DNA from: an uncultured Porphyromonadaceae bacterium
GTDB lineage: Bacteria > Bacteroidota > Bacteroidia > Bacteroidales > Muribaculaceae
DNA: 13,434 nucleotides
Direction: 5' to 3'
Assembly: GCA_900550025.1 (NCBI GenBank)
Contig: URQP01000076.1
Location: forward strand, 1 to 13,434
Shown here: positions 1 to 6,326 of the stretch, piece by piece
Layout: each line of letters begins with the position of its first letter
Numbering within the stretch: position 1 is the first letter of the stretch
Position numbers and translations under genes: made by a program
Notes under the pieces: model-generated
Databases searched by the model: none
What the model was told of the DNA's origin: nothing
The model's input: only the letters and a program-made list of their open reading frames with translations

Positions 1-35
1 AACTCTCTCAACTCTAAACTTTCAACTCTGAACTT
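1..35. repeat. Tandem heptamer repeat, five units of AACTYTN
   Basis: Five successive 7-base units start at 1, 8, 15, 22 and 29, each AACTCTN or AACTTTN. The same kind of heptamer recurs at 9767-9794 and, on the minus strand, at 2341-2362, always in non-coding DNA between genes. Such AACTYTN-type strings are common between genes in Bacteroidota genomes (general recollection). Its function is unknown. Confidence 0.7.
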
Positions 36-414
36 TAAAGTGCGACCTCCACGAGTCTCTCTTTTCCCAAAGACAAACCGTCTCCACACAGAGGCATATT
101 AAGCCTCTTTGAATGAACACAATGCAACTACTCCCTGATTTTTCAGCGGATACCAACAGTTCGATATAAAGAATATTTTTTCACAAGCCAAAGGATAAGA
201 TATAAGTATTTGCTTGACAGACAAAAACCTCAAAGAGGCTTCGCACAGTTAACTGGTGGCTTCAGCCGTCGGAGTGGAGCGGTAGGCACACCAGCCTTAT
301 CAAGGCTGCGCACCGTGACGTTTGCGCTATATGCGAGGTTTATAAGACTGTATAATGATGCTTTGACAGAGCAAGCCTTTCAATTTCCTTATCGAACTGA
401 CGTTAAATTCCCCC
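36..414. other. Non-coding stretch downstream of pgeF with several hairpins
   Basis: I see no convincing gene here. The only open frame, 210-440 on the plus strand, needs a TTG start, has no recognisable domain and runs into pgeF from the other strand. What is visible is structure: a 6-bp stem AGAGGC/GCCTCT at 90-108, a perfect 12-bp inverted pair between 101-112 and 230-241 (AAGCCTCTTTGA and its complement), a 7-bp stem with 3-base loop near 294-310 (CAGCCTT/AAGGCTG), and CTGGTG/CACCAG flanking about 254-289. The segment 220-330 is GC-richer than 110-215. It could be a 3' untranslated region, a small structured RNA or a decayed element. Confidence 0.45.
219..244 (-). terminator. Possible weak rho-independent terminator (minus strand)
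   Basis: Read on the minus strand, AAGCCTC-TTT-GAGGTTT makes a 7-bp stem with one G-U pair and a 3-base loop, followed by a short T tract. It lies about 175 bases after the pgeF stop, so it could end the obgE-pgeF transcript or a small RNA encoded in the minus-strand 3' region. The stem is weak and half of it can also pair with 101-112. Confidence 0.35.
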
Positions 415-1173
415 TTACGGTTTCAGCACGACGGCCGTAAGGTTGCGGCCTGAAGCCGTGCCAAGCACACGCGCCGAGAAAAACCGCGAGGGATTGCACC
501 GTGTACACAAGCCTGAACGCACCATATTCCCTTCCATCACTCCGCACTCACGCAGCCAATATACGTTGGCAGCCACAAGGTCGATGTGCGCCTTGCCCGT
601 GGCTTTATTCCTGACAACAATATCGCTAAGCGGCAATCCCCGCTCGCCGAACTGCTCCACCACCTCGTCGCCCACCTCGAAGCATCCTTGGCATATCGAG
701 GGCCCGAAAACCACCTGAATCCCGCCGGCCGAAGCGCCAAGCCCCGACATCGCCGCCACCACATTTTTGGCTATGCCGTTCATCGTCCCCTTCCAGCCGG
801 CATGGGCAGCGCCGACAACGCCAGCCTTCTTGTCGTAGAAAAGCATCGGGACACAGTCGGCCGTAAAAACGCCGAGAGCGACATCCTCCAACCTAGTCAC
901 CAAAGCATCCGCCTCGCCGGGCACACAATCCGGAGAACCGACAACAACCACATCCGTGCCATGCACCTGCCGCGCGGTAATCAGCCGCCCCGCCGGCAGC
1001 CCTATCCCGCGGCACAATTCCTCCCGGCAAGAGGCTACATGCCGGGGACTGTCGCCTACATAGCCGCAACAGTTGAAACCGGAATAAGGGTCATTGGCAT
1101 CAACGCCGCCGCGCCCCGCGGTAAAAGCGAAAGCGGAGCCGTTGTCACGGAAAGACAGCCGCTCAATCTTCAT
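415..1173 (-). CDS. pgeF: PgeF/YfiH family purine nucleoside phosphorylase (laccase-domain protein)
   Basis: This 252-residue protein belongs to the YfiH/PgeF family, formerly called polyphenol oxidase or laccase-domain proteins. Members are cytoplasmic zinc enzymes that cleave purine nucleosides (adenosine, inosine) by phosphorolysis and edit wrongly built peptidoglycan precursors in some bacteria. The three conserved metal/catalytic residues are visible: His71 in RQVHGTD, Cys107 in TADCVPM and His124 in AAHAGWKG. The C-terminal [14 protein letters not shown] signature is also present. I place the start at the internal ATG (1173), not at the upstream ATG at 1215, because it gives MKIERLSF, the usual family length, and an 11-bp overlap with the obgE stop, which fits translational coupling. 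It follows obgE in the same operon, an arrangement I recall from other Bacteroidota. Confidence 0.9.
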   Translation of the reverse strand: MKIERLSFRDNGSAFAFTAGRGGVDANDPYSGFNCCGYVGDSPRHVASCREELCRGIGLPAGRLITARQVHGTDVVVVGSPDCVPGEADALVTRLEDVALGVFTADCVPMLFYDKKAGVVGAAHAGWKGTMNGIAKNVVAAMSGLGASAGGIQVVFGPSICQGCFEVGDEVVEQFGERGLPLSDIVVRNKATGKAHIDLVAANVYWLRECGVMEGNMVRSGLCTRCNPSRFFSARVLGTASGRNLTAVVLKP

Positions 1174-2326
1174 CCTTGAAATCGTCAGCCCAATATTCCT
1201 CAGGCCATTCCACATCCCACGCTTCCTCCTCGTCGCCGGATTCCTGCTCTATCACAAAAGCATCCTCCTCGTCGACACGGTGGTTCACGTCAAGGTCGCG
1301 GTGGGTGATACGCGCCGGGATGCGGTTGTCCTCGTCGTTGATTGTCCGCCACAACACATCTTTCAGCTCCGTAAGCCCCATACCCGTCACAGAAGATATG
1401 AAAACCGTCTCCACACCGTCGGGCAGCTCGCTATGGCGCATCTCGTCGATAAGCTCGTCGTCGAGCATGTCGCATTTGGTAATGGCCAGCACACGGCCCT
1501 TGTTCACAAGGTCGGGGTTGAAACGCTCCAGCTCGCCGAGCAATATCGAATATTCCCGGCGGATGTCGCCCGCGTCGGCAGGAATCATGAACAGAAGCAC
1601 CGCGTTGCGCTCTATATGCCGCAGGAAACGCAACCCGAGCCCCTTGCCCTCGCTCGCCCCCTCGATGATGCCGGGAATGTCGGCCATCACAAACGAGCGG
1701 TCGCCGCGGTAGCTCACGATGCCGAGATTCGGCTCGAGCGTAGTGAAAGGATAATCGGCAATCTTAGGCTTCGCCGCCGAAATCGACGACAGCAGAGTCG
1801 ACTTCCCGGCGTTCGGGAATCCCACAAGACCCACATCGGCAAGCAGCTTCAGCTCAAGCACCACCGACTTCTCTATCGCCGGCTCGCCGGGCTGCGCATA
1901 GCGCGGCGTACGGTTCGTGGGCGACTTGAAGTTCCAGTTGCCCAACCCGCCGCGGCCGCCGCGCAGGAGCTTCACCTCCTGCCCGTCGTCGGTCACCTCG
2001 CAAAGGAATTTTCCGGAATCGGCATCGTAGACAGCCGTGCCGCACGGCACCTCAATCACCCTGTCCTCGCCGTCCTTGCCCGAACTGCGACCTTCCGACC
2101 CGGCCTGTCCGTCGCCGGCAAACACATGTCGCTGGTACTTCAGATGGAGAAGCGTCCACAGGTTACGGTTGCCGCGCAGGATGATATGCCCTCCCCGTCC
2201 GCCGTTACCTCCGTCGGGACCGCCTTTCGGCACGTACTTTGCACGGTGGAAATGGCACGAGCCCGCGCCACCTTTGCCTGAACGGCAAAAAATCTTCACA
2301 TAATCGATGAAATTGGAATTAGCCAT
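1163..2326 (-). CDS. obgE: GTPase ObgE/CgtA
   Basis: This is the essential Obg-family GTPase that binds the 50S ribosomal subunit and couples ribosome maturation to the stringent response. The glycine-rich Obg fold spans about residues 1-158 ([30 protein letters not shown]). The G domain follows: P-loop GFPNAGKS at 169-176, switch I FTTLEP at 194-199, DIPG at 216-219, TKCD at 283-286 and SSV at 311-313. The tail from about 340 to 387 is very acidic, as is usual in Bacteroidota Obg, and there is no OCT/TGS domain. Length 387 fits the family. Translation starts 55 bases after tRNA-Arg on the same strand, with no terminator in between, so read-through from the tRNA promoter is possible. No clear Shine-Dalgarno is seen. 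The long open frame on the opposite strand is a shadow. Confidence 0.96.
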   Translation of the reverse strand: MANSNFIDYVKIFCRSGKGGAGSCHFHRAKYVPKGGPDGGNGGRGGHIILRGNRNLWTLLHLKYQRHVFAGDGQAGSEGRSSGKDGEDRVIEVPCGTAVYDADSGKFLCEVTDDGQEVKLLRGGRGGLGNWNFKSPTNRTPRYAQPGEPAIEKSVVLELKLLADVGLVGFPNAGKSTLLSSISAAKPKIADYPFTTLEPNLGIVSYRGDRSFVMADIPGIIEGASEGKGLGLRFLRHIERNAVLLFMIPADAGDIRREYSILLGELERFNPDLVNKGRVLAITKCDMLDDELIDEMRHSELPDGVETVFISSVTGMGLTELKDVLWRTINDEDNRIPARITHRDLDVNHRVDEEDAFVIEQESGDEEEAWDVEWPEEYWADDFKDED

Positions 2327-2340
2327 TGAAACAGGTTAAT

Positions 2341-2362
2341 GGGGGTTAAAAGGTTAAAGGTT
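2341..2362 (-). repeat. Short AACCTTT-type heptamer repeat in the obgE leader
   Basis: On the minus strand, units AACCTTT, AACCTTTT and AACCCCC follow one another just before obgE. They resemble the heptamers at 1-35 and 9767-9794. Confidence 0.45.
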
Positions 2363-2381
2363 ATGGGTAAAAAGGGATTTG

Positions 2382-2453
2382 TACCTCCGCCGAGAATCGA
2401 ACTCGGATCTAAAGTTTAGGAAACTTCCATTCTATCCGTTGAACTACAGAGGC
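2382..2453 (-). tRNA. tRNA-Arg (anticodon CCT)
   Basis: All four arms fold. The acceptor stem GCCTCTG pairs with CGGAGGT (with G1-U72 and one further G-U pair). The anticodon stem GAAGT/ACTTT encloses the loop TTCCTAA, giving anticodon CCT, which reads AGG. The T arm is CCGAG-TTCGATT-CTCGG. The 3' CCA is not encoded, as is common in Bacteroidota. The length of 72 includes the discriminator A. It may be co-transcribed with obgE. Confidence 0.93.
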
Positions 2454-2467
2454 CTGTTTTCAGGGGG

Positions 2468-2499
2468 CAAAGTTAGCTCATTTCGGGCTAATAGCCAAA
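2468..2499 (-). promoter_or_regulatory. Promoter of tRNA-Arg (Bacteroidota type)
   Basis: The minus strand reads TTTG at 2499-2496, then 20 bases, then TAACTTTG at 2475-2468. This is an exact match to the Bacteroidota -33 TTTG / -7 TAnnTTTG consensus. The tRNA 5' end is 14 bases downstream. It may also feed obgE and pgeF. Confidence 0.82.
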
Positions 2500-2535
2500 C
2501 CTCACAAGATTTTTAGCAAAAATTTCCCGAAAAAC

Positions 2536-2566
2536 TTGCACGGAAAAAACTTTCGGCGTACCTTTG
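2536..2566 (+). promoter_or_regulatory. Promoter of tRNA-Leu (Bacteroidota type)
   Basis: TTG at 2536-2538, a 20-base spacer and TACCTTTG at 2559-2566 match the Bacteroidota consensus. The tRNA begins 32 bases further on. It is divergent from the tRNA-Arg promoter. Confidence 0.8.
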
Positions 2567-2598
2567 CAAACGCAAAAGCCAATTACGTGGACGCTAAT

Positions 2599-2682
2599 GC
2601 CCAGATGGCGGAATTGGTAGACGCGCTGGTCTCAAACACCAGTGGAGTAAAATCCATCCCGGTTCGATCCCGGGTCTGGGTA
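2599..2682 (+). tRNA. tRNA-Leu (anticodon CAA)
   Basis: The acceptor stem GCCCAGA/TCTGGGT (G1-U72), the anticodon stem CTGGT/ACCAG with loop CTCAAAC (anticodon CAA, reads TTG), a long class-II variable arm near TGGAGTAAAATCCA, and the T arm CCGGTTCGATCCCGG are all present. CCA is not encoded. The gene is intact and sits at the left edge of the AT-rich island. No second copy of its 3' end is found elsewhere in the window. Confidence 0.95.
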
Positions 2683-2689
2683 CGAGGGA

Positions 2690-2733
2690 ATCGGCTAAGT
2701 AATTGAATATCAATACTTAGCCGATTTTATTTT
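2690..2733 (+). terminator. Strong rho-independent terminator after tRNA-Leu
   Basis: A perfect 12-bp inverted repeat (ATCGGCTAAGTA at 2690-2701, its complement at 2714-2725) extends by four more pairs around one bulged A, leaving a 3-base loop. TTTTATTTTG follows at once. It lies 8 bases after the tRNA. Confidence 0.88.
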
Positions 2734-2825
2734 GTACCTATTGTTCCCGTTTTGTCCCCAACCAAACTTAATTTACCATATCTTAAATACGATTAAACGT
2801 GAGTAAAAAAGGACCAAGCAACAAT
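2734..2825. other. AT-rich spacer with GTTCCC/GTCCCC pair
   Basis: No gene is seen. Two near-identical hexamers, GTTCCC at about 2743 and GTCCCC at about 2754, stand 11 bases apart. On the minus strand a T run at 2805-2811 follows the end of the 2826-3425 gene, but without a clear stem before it. This is the apparent left border of the accessory block. Confidence 0.35.
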
Positions 2826-3425
2826 TTAATCCCACCATCCCAACAGATGATATTCTAAAAATCTAAAGAATAGACAATACGCTTTGCGAAAGCGAACTTC
2901 ATGCTTGCTATCAACTTCATACATCCCCGGCGATTTATGATAAACACAGAAGCGATGTTTGTTTCTCGTATTCACATAGGGGATAGGAACATCAGAATTC
3001 TCATTCATAATAATATCCAAAAGCTTTGTGGCAATCCGCATCCGACTGATATCTTGTTCCGCACGAGCTAAATGCCCAAAGTTCTCCCAGTAGAAAATAA
3101 TCCATTCTAATTTGAATTTCAACAGATTCAAGAAATAATGATAATCATAGTCCGGATTCTCATTTATGTACATTGCCCATATCCATAAGCGGTCTTGTCT
3201 TATACCCTTTTGATACACTCTCCATTCTTTTTCAGAGAGTCCCTTGCGAAGTATGAAGTGGAATCGCTCTGACCAAGTTTCATCATCATCCATTGGGTTC
3301 ACTTCCTTCTGATATAACGGATTTTCCCTCATGGACTTTTCCATATCCTGCACTTCTTTCCTTTTGACTTGTGCCCAATCTTGAAAATAGGATTGAGCAT
3401 CTGTATATTTCTTTTTCATTTGCAT
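2826..3425 (-). CDS. Hypothetical helical protein, last gene of the WYL operon
   Basis: I do not recognise this 199-residue protein. It has no signal peptide and no membrane segment. It is rich in aromatic residues and in charged helical segments. Features that stand out are LWIWAMYINENPDYDYHYF (about 80-98), an amphipathic helix EWIIFYWENFGHLARAEQDISRMRIATKLLDI across about 107-138, and a tail ending GWWD. The tail and the layout (helical pair, then a short C-terminal helix ending WWD) recall small uncharacterised proteins of phages and islands, which is an impression and not an assignment. It starts 6 bases after the WYL gene stop, so it is almost certainly in that operon and probably translationally coupled. 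ATG codons at 3425 and 3419 are both possible starts. Confidence 0.75.
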   Translation of the reverse strand: MQMKKKYTDAQSYFQDWAQVKRKEVQDMEKSMRENPLYQKEVNPMDDDETWSERFHFILRKGLSEKEWRVYQKGIRQDRLWIWAMYINENPDYDYHYFLNLLKFKLEWIIFYWENFGHLARAEQDISRMRIATKLLDIIMNENSDVPIPYVNTRNKHRFCVYHKSPGMYEVDSKHEVRFRKAYCLFFRFLEYHLLGWWD

Positions 3426-3431
3426 GTGAGA

Positions 3432-4337
3432 TTACTGTTTATTGTATAATGAACTCATTTTCTCCACAGATTGAATCATTTCTTCCCGAAAAGTTAAAGG
3501 AGCAAGCACTTCCACATCCGCCCCTCTTGAAAGTAATTCCTGCCGGAAGTCTAAGGTTGGTTTCATACGGTACTCAAAGATAGAATAATCTTCCGTTGTT
3601 TCTATTTCGCATTGGGAATGGTGCAAAGGCAAAGCACGGATATACTGTACATGCATTCCATAGACTTTAATCCGAATCGTTTCCAATTTCTTGTTTTCAA
3701 TCATAATGCCAAAATAATCTGTAAAATAGGCTTCCGGATCAAATTCTTTAGGATAAACAAACTTCGTGTCCAAAGTAGTCAGTTGCTGTATTCTATCCAA
3801 AGAAAAGGTGCGGATATTATTCCGCTCTTTGCAGAAACCAATGACATACCATCTTTGCTTAAATACTTTGATGCAATAAGGTTGCAGCGTATAGGTACTT
3901 GGTTCTTCGTACCAATAACTTTGATAATATAGCTCCAATTCTAACCCGTCACGCATGGCTTCAATAACAGACGTGAGATGTTTTCTGCCGGAAGGAATCT
4001 CTTCAAACAGAATCCTGCGTTTCAAATGATGGCTTTCGTTTATTAGGTTATTGACCGCAAACGTATTAAGCAACCAGTTGCGGATGCCTCCCTTTTGCAT
4101 ATCATCCGCATTCTCAATATAGTAGTAATAACCTCCCTTTCGGTTACAATTGATATTTATATCAAACACTTGTTCGATGGCAATGCGCCAGTTATGAAAG
4201 GTTCTTAATGGAATATCTTCCCCTTCACTCAATCGTGAACGAAGCCAACGCTCGTTGATTTCCTCAAACGTGATTTTTCCGGCTCTGTAGATAGTGTCTA
4301 CTAACCAGATGTATTTGTCAAATAAATCTTTTGTCAT
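3432..4337 (-). CDS. WYL-domain transcriptional regulator
   Basis: This 301-residue protein has the build of a WYL regulator: a winged-helix-like DNA-binding N-terminus (about 1-75, with IPLRTFHNWRIAIEQVF as the probable recognition part), a WYL domain (about 117-190) and a WCX-like C-terminal domain (about 215-290). The motif RWYVIGF at 162-168 and SLDRI at 179-183 are the family hallmarks. WYL domains are SH3-like folds that bind nucleic acid or nucleotide-like ligands, and they often repress or sense in phage-defence and DNA-damage contexts. It is the second gene of a three-gene operon, 36 bases behind the duplicated-domain protein and 6 bases ahead of the 199-aa protein. It is the most likely local regulator of the shared upstream boxes of this island, which is inference. 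Confidence 0.9.
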   Translation of the reverse strand: MTKDLFDKYIWLVDTIYRAGKITFEEINERWLRSRLSEGEDIPLRTFHNWRIAIEQVFDININCNRKGGYYYYIENADDMQKGGIRNWLLNTFAVNNLINESHHLKRRILFEEIPSGRKHLTSVIEAMRDGLELELYYQSYWYEEPSTYTLQPYCIKVFKQRWYVIGFCKERNNIRTFSLDRIQQLTTLDTKFVYPKEFDPEAYFTDYFGIMIENKKLETIRIKVYGMHVQYIRALPLHHSQCEIETTEDYSIFEYRMKPTLDFRQELLSRGADVEVLAPLTFREEMIQSVEKMSSLYNKQ

Positions 4338-4373
4338 ACTATTCCTTTTTGTGAGTTCCTTCTACAAAATCAG

Positions 4374-5234
4374 CTATTTGAATAGTTTTTCAAGATGCCC
4401 TTGAATCATTTCTTCCGTTTCTCCGTAATAAGTGATTTCCCAAAGCAGTCCGGCGGTCAATTGTTGCGGCGTGATTATAATATCATATTCAATGATAATC
4501 CTCATGCTTAATATTTCCGACCATTTAGGATATGTTGCCATAGGTTGACATATTTCATCCTTATTTTTATCATAGATGGAACAATTCATATCAATCAAAG
4601 GCGAACACCCCTCCCAACGGGATGCCAAATAAATGCAATACTTTGACTTTGATGGTCCAAGTTGTTGAAGAGATTGATACACGTTTCGATAAGCTTCCCA
4701 ATTCGCGTTCTGAAACGATTTTGGTGCATTCCTTTGATACAAGGTCTTGAAATCGCTTAAGATATCATCAAAACAGAAACGTGTAAGCAAATACTTAAAG
4801 GTCAGATGTTCCAGATCAACATCCGTTAATCCATTACGCTTGTCATACGTAATCTCCCAAAGCAAGCCTGCAGTCAATTCTTCTAATGAAAGTGCAACAT
4901 TGCTATTGACAATGATTTCCATGCCTAAAATCTCTGACAGATAAGGATAGCTACCTATTCCCCGATAGTCGTAATCATTTCCATCTTCATAAAACAAGCA
5001 ACAGTTTGAACCTGTGAATTGTAACTCATCCCAACGTTCACTTATTTGAATAGCATACTTGGATTCACTTTCTTCTTTACGTGTTTGTAAGTCTTGATAT
5101 ACACCACGATAAATATCCCAATTTGTTTGTTCAAATAAGTCAGGTCTAACCTTCTGACATAAAGCTTTAAATTCAGGTAAGATGACATCAAAACTGAACT
5201 GAGTGAGCAAAGATTTGAATGTCGGTTGTTCCAT
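4374..5234 (-). CDS. Protein of unknown function with an internal tandem duplication (DUF6557-like)
   Basis: This 286-residue protein is made of two copies of one domain of about 125 residues, at about 6-131 and 146-270. Both copies run FK.LLT.F.FD.IL..FK.L, then NW..YR.VYQ.LQ, then SKY.I....RW, then YP..SEIL.M.I, and end LTAGLLWEITY. There is no signal peptide, membrane segment or catalytic motif that I can name. From memory the single domain resembles a family of small Bacteroidales proteins annotated DUF6557, which I could not verify. It is the first gene of the operon, and the promoter box at 5261-5286 lies 26 bases before the ATG. A role as a binding or immunity-type protein is possible but unproven. 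Confidence 0.85.
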   Translation of the reverse strand: MEQPTFKSLLTQFSFDVILPEFKALCQKVRPDLFEQTNWDIYRGVYQDLQTRKEESESKYAIQISERWDELQFTGSNCCLFYEDGNDYDYRGIGSYPYLSEILGMEIIVNSNVALSLEELTAGLLWEITYDKRNGLTDVDLEHLTFKYLLTRFCFDDILSDFKTLYQRNAPKSFQNANWEAYRNVYQSLQQLGPSKSKYCIYLASRWEGCSPLIDMNCSIYDKNKDEICQPMATYPKWSEILSMRIIIEYDIIITPQQLTAGLLWEITYYGETEEMIQGHLEKLFK

Positions 5235-5260
5235 AATACAAACTTTTGAATTCGTTAATA

Positions 5261-5296
5261 CAAATATCGCATAAAGTTATGCCATATTAAAGCATA
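5261..5296 (-). promoter_or_regulatory. Shared upstream element of the WYL operon
   Basis: The minus strand reads TATGGCATAA, 8 bases, then GATATTTG (5286-5261), a close match to the Bacteroidota nAnnTTTG -7 box. The layout is the same 10+8+8 as at 5346-5371, 8675-8700 and 9695-9720. The further upstream TATGCTTTAAT (5296-5286) is shared in the same register with the 9695-9730 element. No TTTG stands at the usual 20-base spacing. Confidence 0.55.
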
Positions 5297-5345
5297 CACT
5301 GAAAAGATTTTGTTATCAGGAGAAAAAGGGTTTCTTGTGCTTCCG

Positions 5346-5371
5346 TTTGGCATAAGGTGAAGTTATTTTTG
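5346..5371 (+). promoter_or_regulatory. Shared upstream element of the 5399 gene
   Basis: TTTGGCATAA, 8 bases, then TATTTTTG, the last being a perfect TAnnTTTG box, 27 bases before the ATG. TTTG stands 14 bases before the -7 box, too close for a normal -33 element, so GGCATAA may be a binding site for a regulator. Confidence 0.6.
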
Positions 5372-5398
5372 CTACATCATTAAACAAATAATACGATT

Positions 5399-6193
5399 AT
5401 GGATTTATATGCAGAAGATTTGGCGGACTACATCTATCAAGAAAATGATGTGAACAAGAAACGGACATTGCTGTTGGAAGTGGAAGCGGAAATCAAGAAG
5501 CTTATGGGCGAACAGGAAAAAGGGAATCTTGATTTGAGGCATATAGGTGCAACACAGATAGAAAAGATACAAGATTTGATAGATACACGGAGCTTGATTC
5601 TTAACCGGATGTTTCAAGCTACTCCACAGGAAATCAAACGCTTTAAAGCAGTAAATGAATTGCTGAATAGTTTGACCAAGAAGATGTATCATCGCATGGC
5701 AAACCTCTATCGCACATTGATTAATAGCCCCAAAGATGAATCTTTTGATGACGATTATGTCATCCGTGGTACACTGAGGTATGTATTCTGTGGGTTGGAG
5801 TCTATATTGGAATTACCGGAAGATGGTTATTATGGTTCCGATTTTGCTTACATGATAGAACTAATTTGTTGTTGTTTGCTTGAAGAATGCAATGGGGGAC
5901 TTCCCGAAATCGAAGAATGTTCTTGTAATTATTCACCCAAAAACACTTCGAATATGACAGATGAACAGTTACAATGTGTGGATGTATGGGATGATGGAGT
6001 GACATGGGCGGAAGGGCATTTGCGCCGCCCGGAACTGGAGCACATTGTTGTATGTCATGCCATACACGACATTTGCACACACAAGCCTTATTCCCTTCCG
6101 GACTTATTGCGGCTAAATGATTTTTGGGTGGAAGCCCATCTGGTCTGCCAGCATATCATAGACCAAAACGGGAAACGCTATAACTCGGATTAA
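5399..6193 (+). CDS. Hypothetical protein, divergent from the WYL operon
   Basis: I do not recognise this 264-residue protein. It is acidic and helical, with no signal peptide and no membrane span. Notable parts are a helical N-terminal half with ATPQEIKRFKAVNELLN near 74-90, YVFCGLESILELPEDGYYGSDF near 128-149, a cysteine run ICCCLLEEC at 156-164 followed by more Cys at 174 and 176, and a conserved-looking C-terminal stretch WDDGVTWAEGHLRRPELEHIV then CHAIHDICTHKPYSLPDLL near 197-237. The Cys/His-rich character could hint at metal binding but no classic motif is formed. It is the only plus-strand gene of the island, it has its own perfect -7 box at 5364-5371, and it shares the GGCATAA layout with its neighbours. 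Confidence 0.8.
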   Translation: MDLYAEDLADYIYQENDVNKKRTLLLEVEAEIKKLMGEQEKGNLDLRHIGATQIEKIQDLIDTRSLILNRMFQATPQEIKRFKAVNELLNSLTKKMYHRMANLYRTLINSPKDESFDDDYVIRGTLRYVFCGLESILELPEDGYYGSDFAYMIELICCCLLEECNGGLPEIEECSCNYSPKNTSNMTDEQLQCVDVWDDGVTWAEGHLRRPELEHIVVCHAIHDICTHKPYSLPDLLRLNDFWVEAHLVCQHIIDQNGKRYNSD

Positions 6194-6326
6194 TCATTTG
6201 TTTTGCAAAGTGCCTGAAAGGTGGAGACATTGCCAAACTTTGTGCTCCACTTTTCCTCGCATAGTCCTCCTTGCCATGCGTGTCCGAAAATGCGAACAAA
6301 TGTTTTCCTTTATAGTCCAGTCTCAT
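6156..6326 (-). pseudogene. Truncated start of a calcineurin-like phosphoesterase
   Basis: An ATG at 6326 overlaps the stop of the 762-aa gene by four bases (ATGA), the typical junction of coupled genes. The first residues read MRLDYKGKHLFAFSDTHGK, and FAFSDTHG is the motif-I signature (D-x-H) of calcineurin-like metallophosphoesterases near their N-terminus. After about residue 19 the frame continues for 37 residues with nothing resembling the family (no GD, GNHD or GHTH motifs) and ends at 6156 inside the tail of the convergent gene. The simplest reading is that a full phosphoesterase gene once followed and was cut by a deletion or insertion near 6265-6275. A chance resemblance of a short segment cannot be excluded. 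Confidence 0.5.
6221..6254 (+). terminator. Hairpin terminator between convergent genes
   Basis: GTGGAG-ACA pairs with TGT-CTCCAC around one bulged G, giving 9 bp and an 11-base loop, followed by TTTT on the plus strand. It lies 27 bases after the 5399-6193 gene and would end that transcript. Confidence 0.55.

Noticed and set aside
210..440. Small plus-strand gene of 76 codons
   Set aside because: TTG start, no domain, overlaps the pgeF end from the other strand, and its sequence is mostly made of the hairpin arms.
1094..2281. 395-codon plus-strand open frame opposite obgE
   Set aside because: Same reason: Arg/His-rich with no recognisable motif, entirely opposite a certain gene.
5346..5372. 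Sigma-54 promoter (TGGCA ... TTGC)
   Set aside because: GG and GC are 22 bases apart instead of 12, and the other three elements have no GC at a fitting place.
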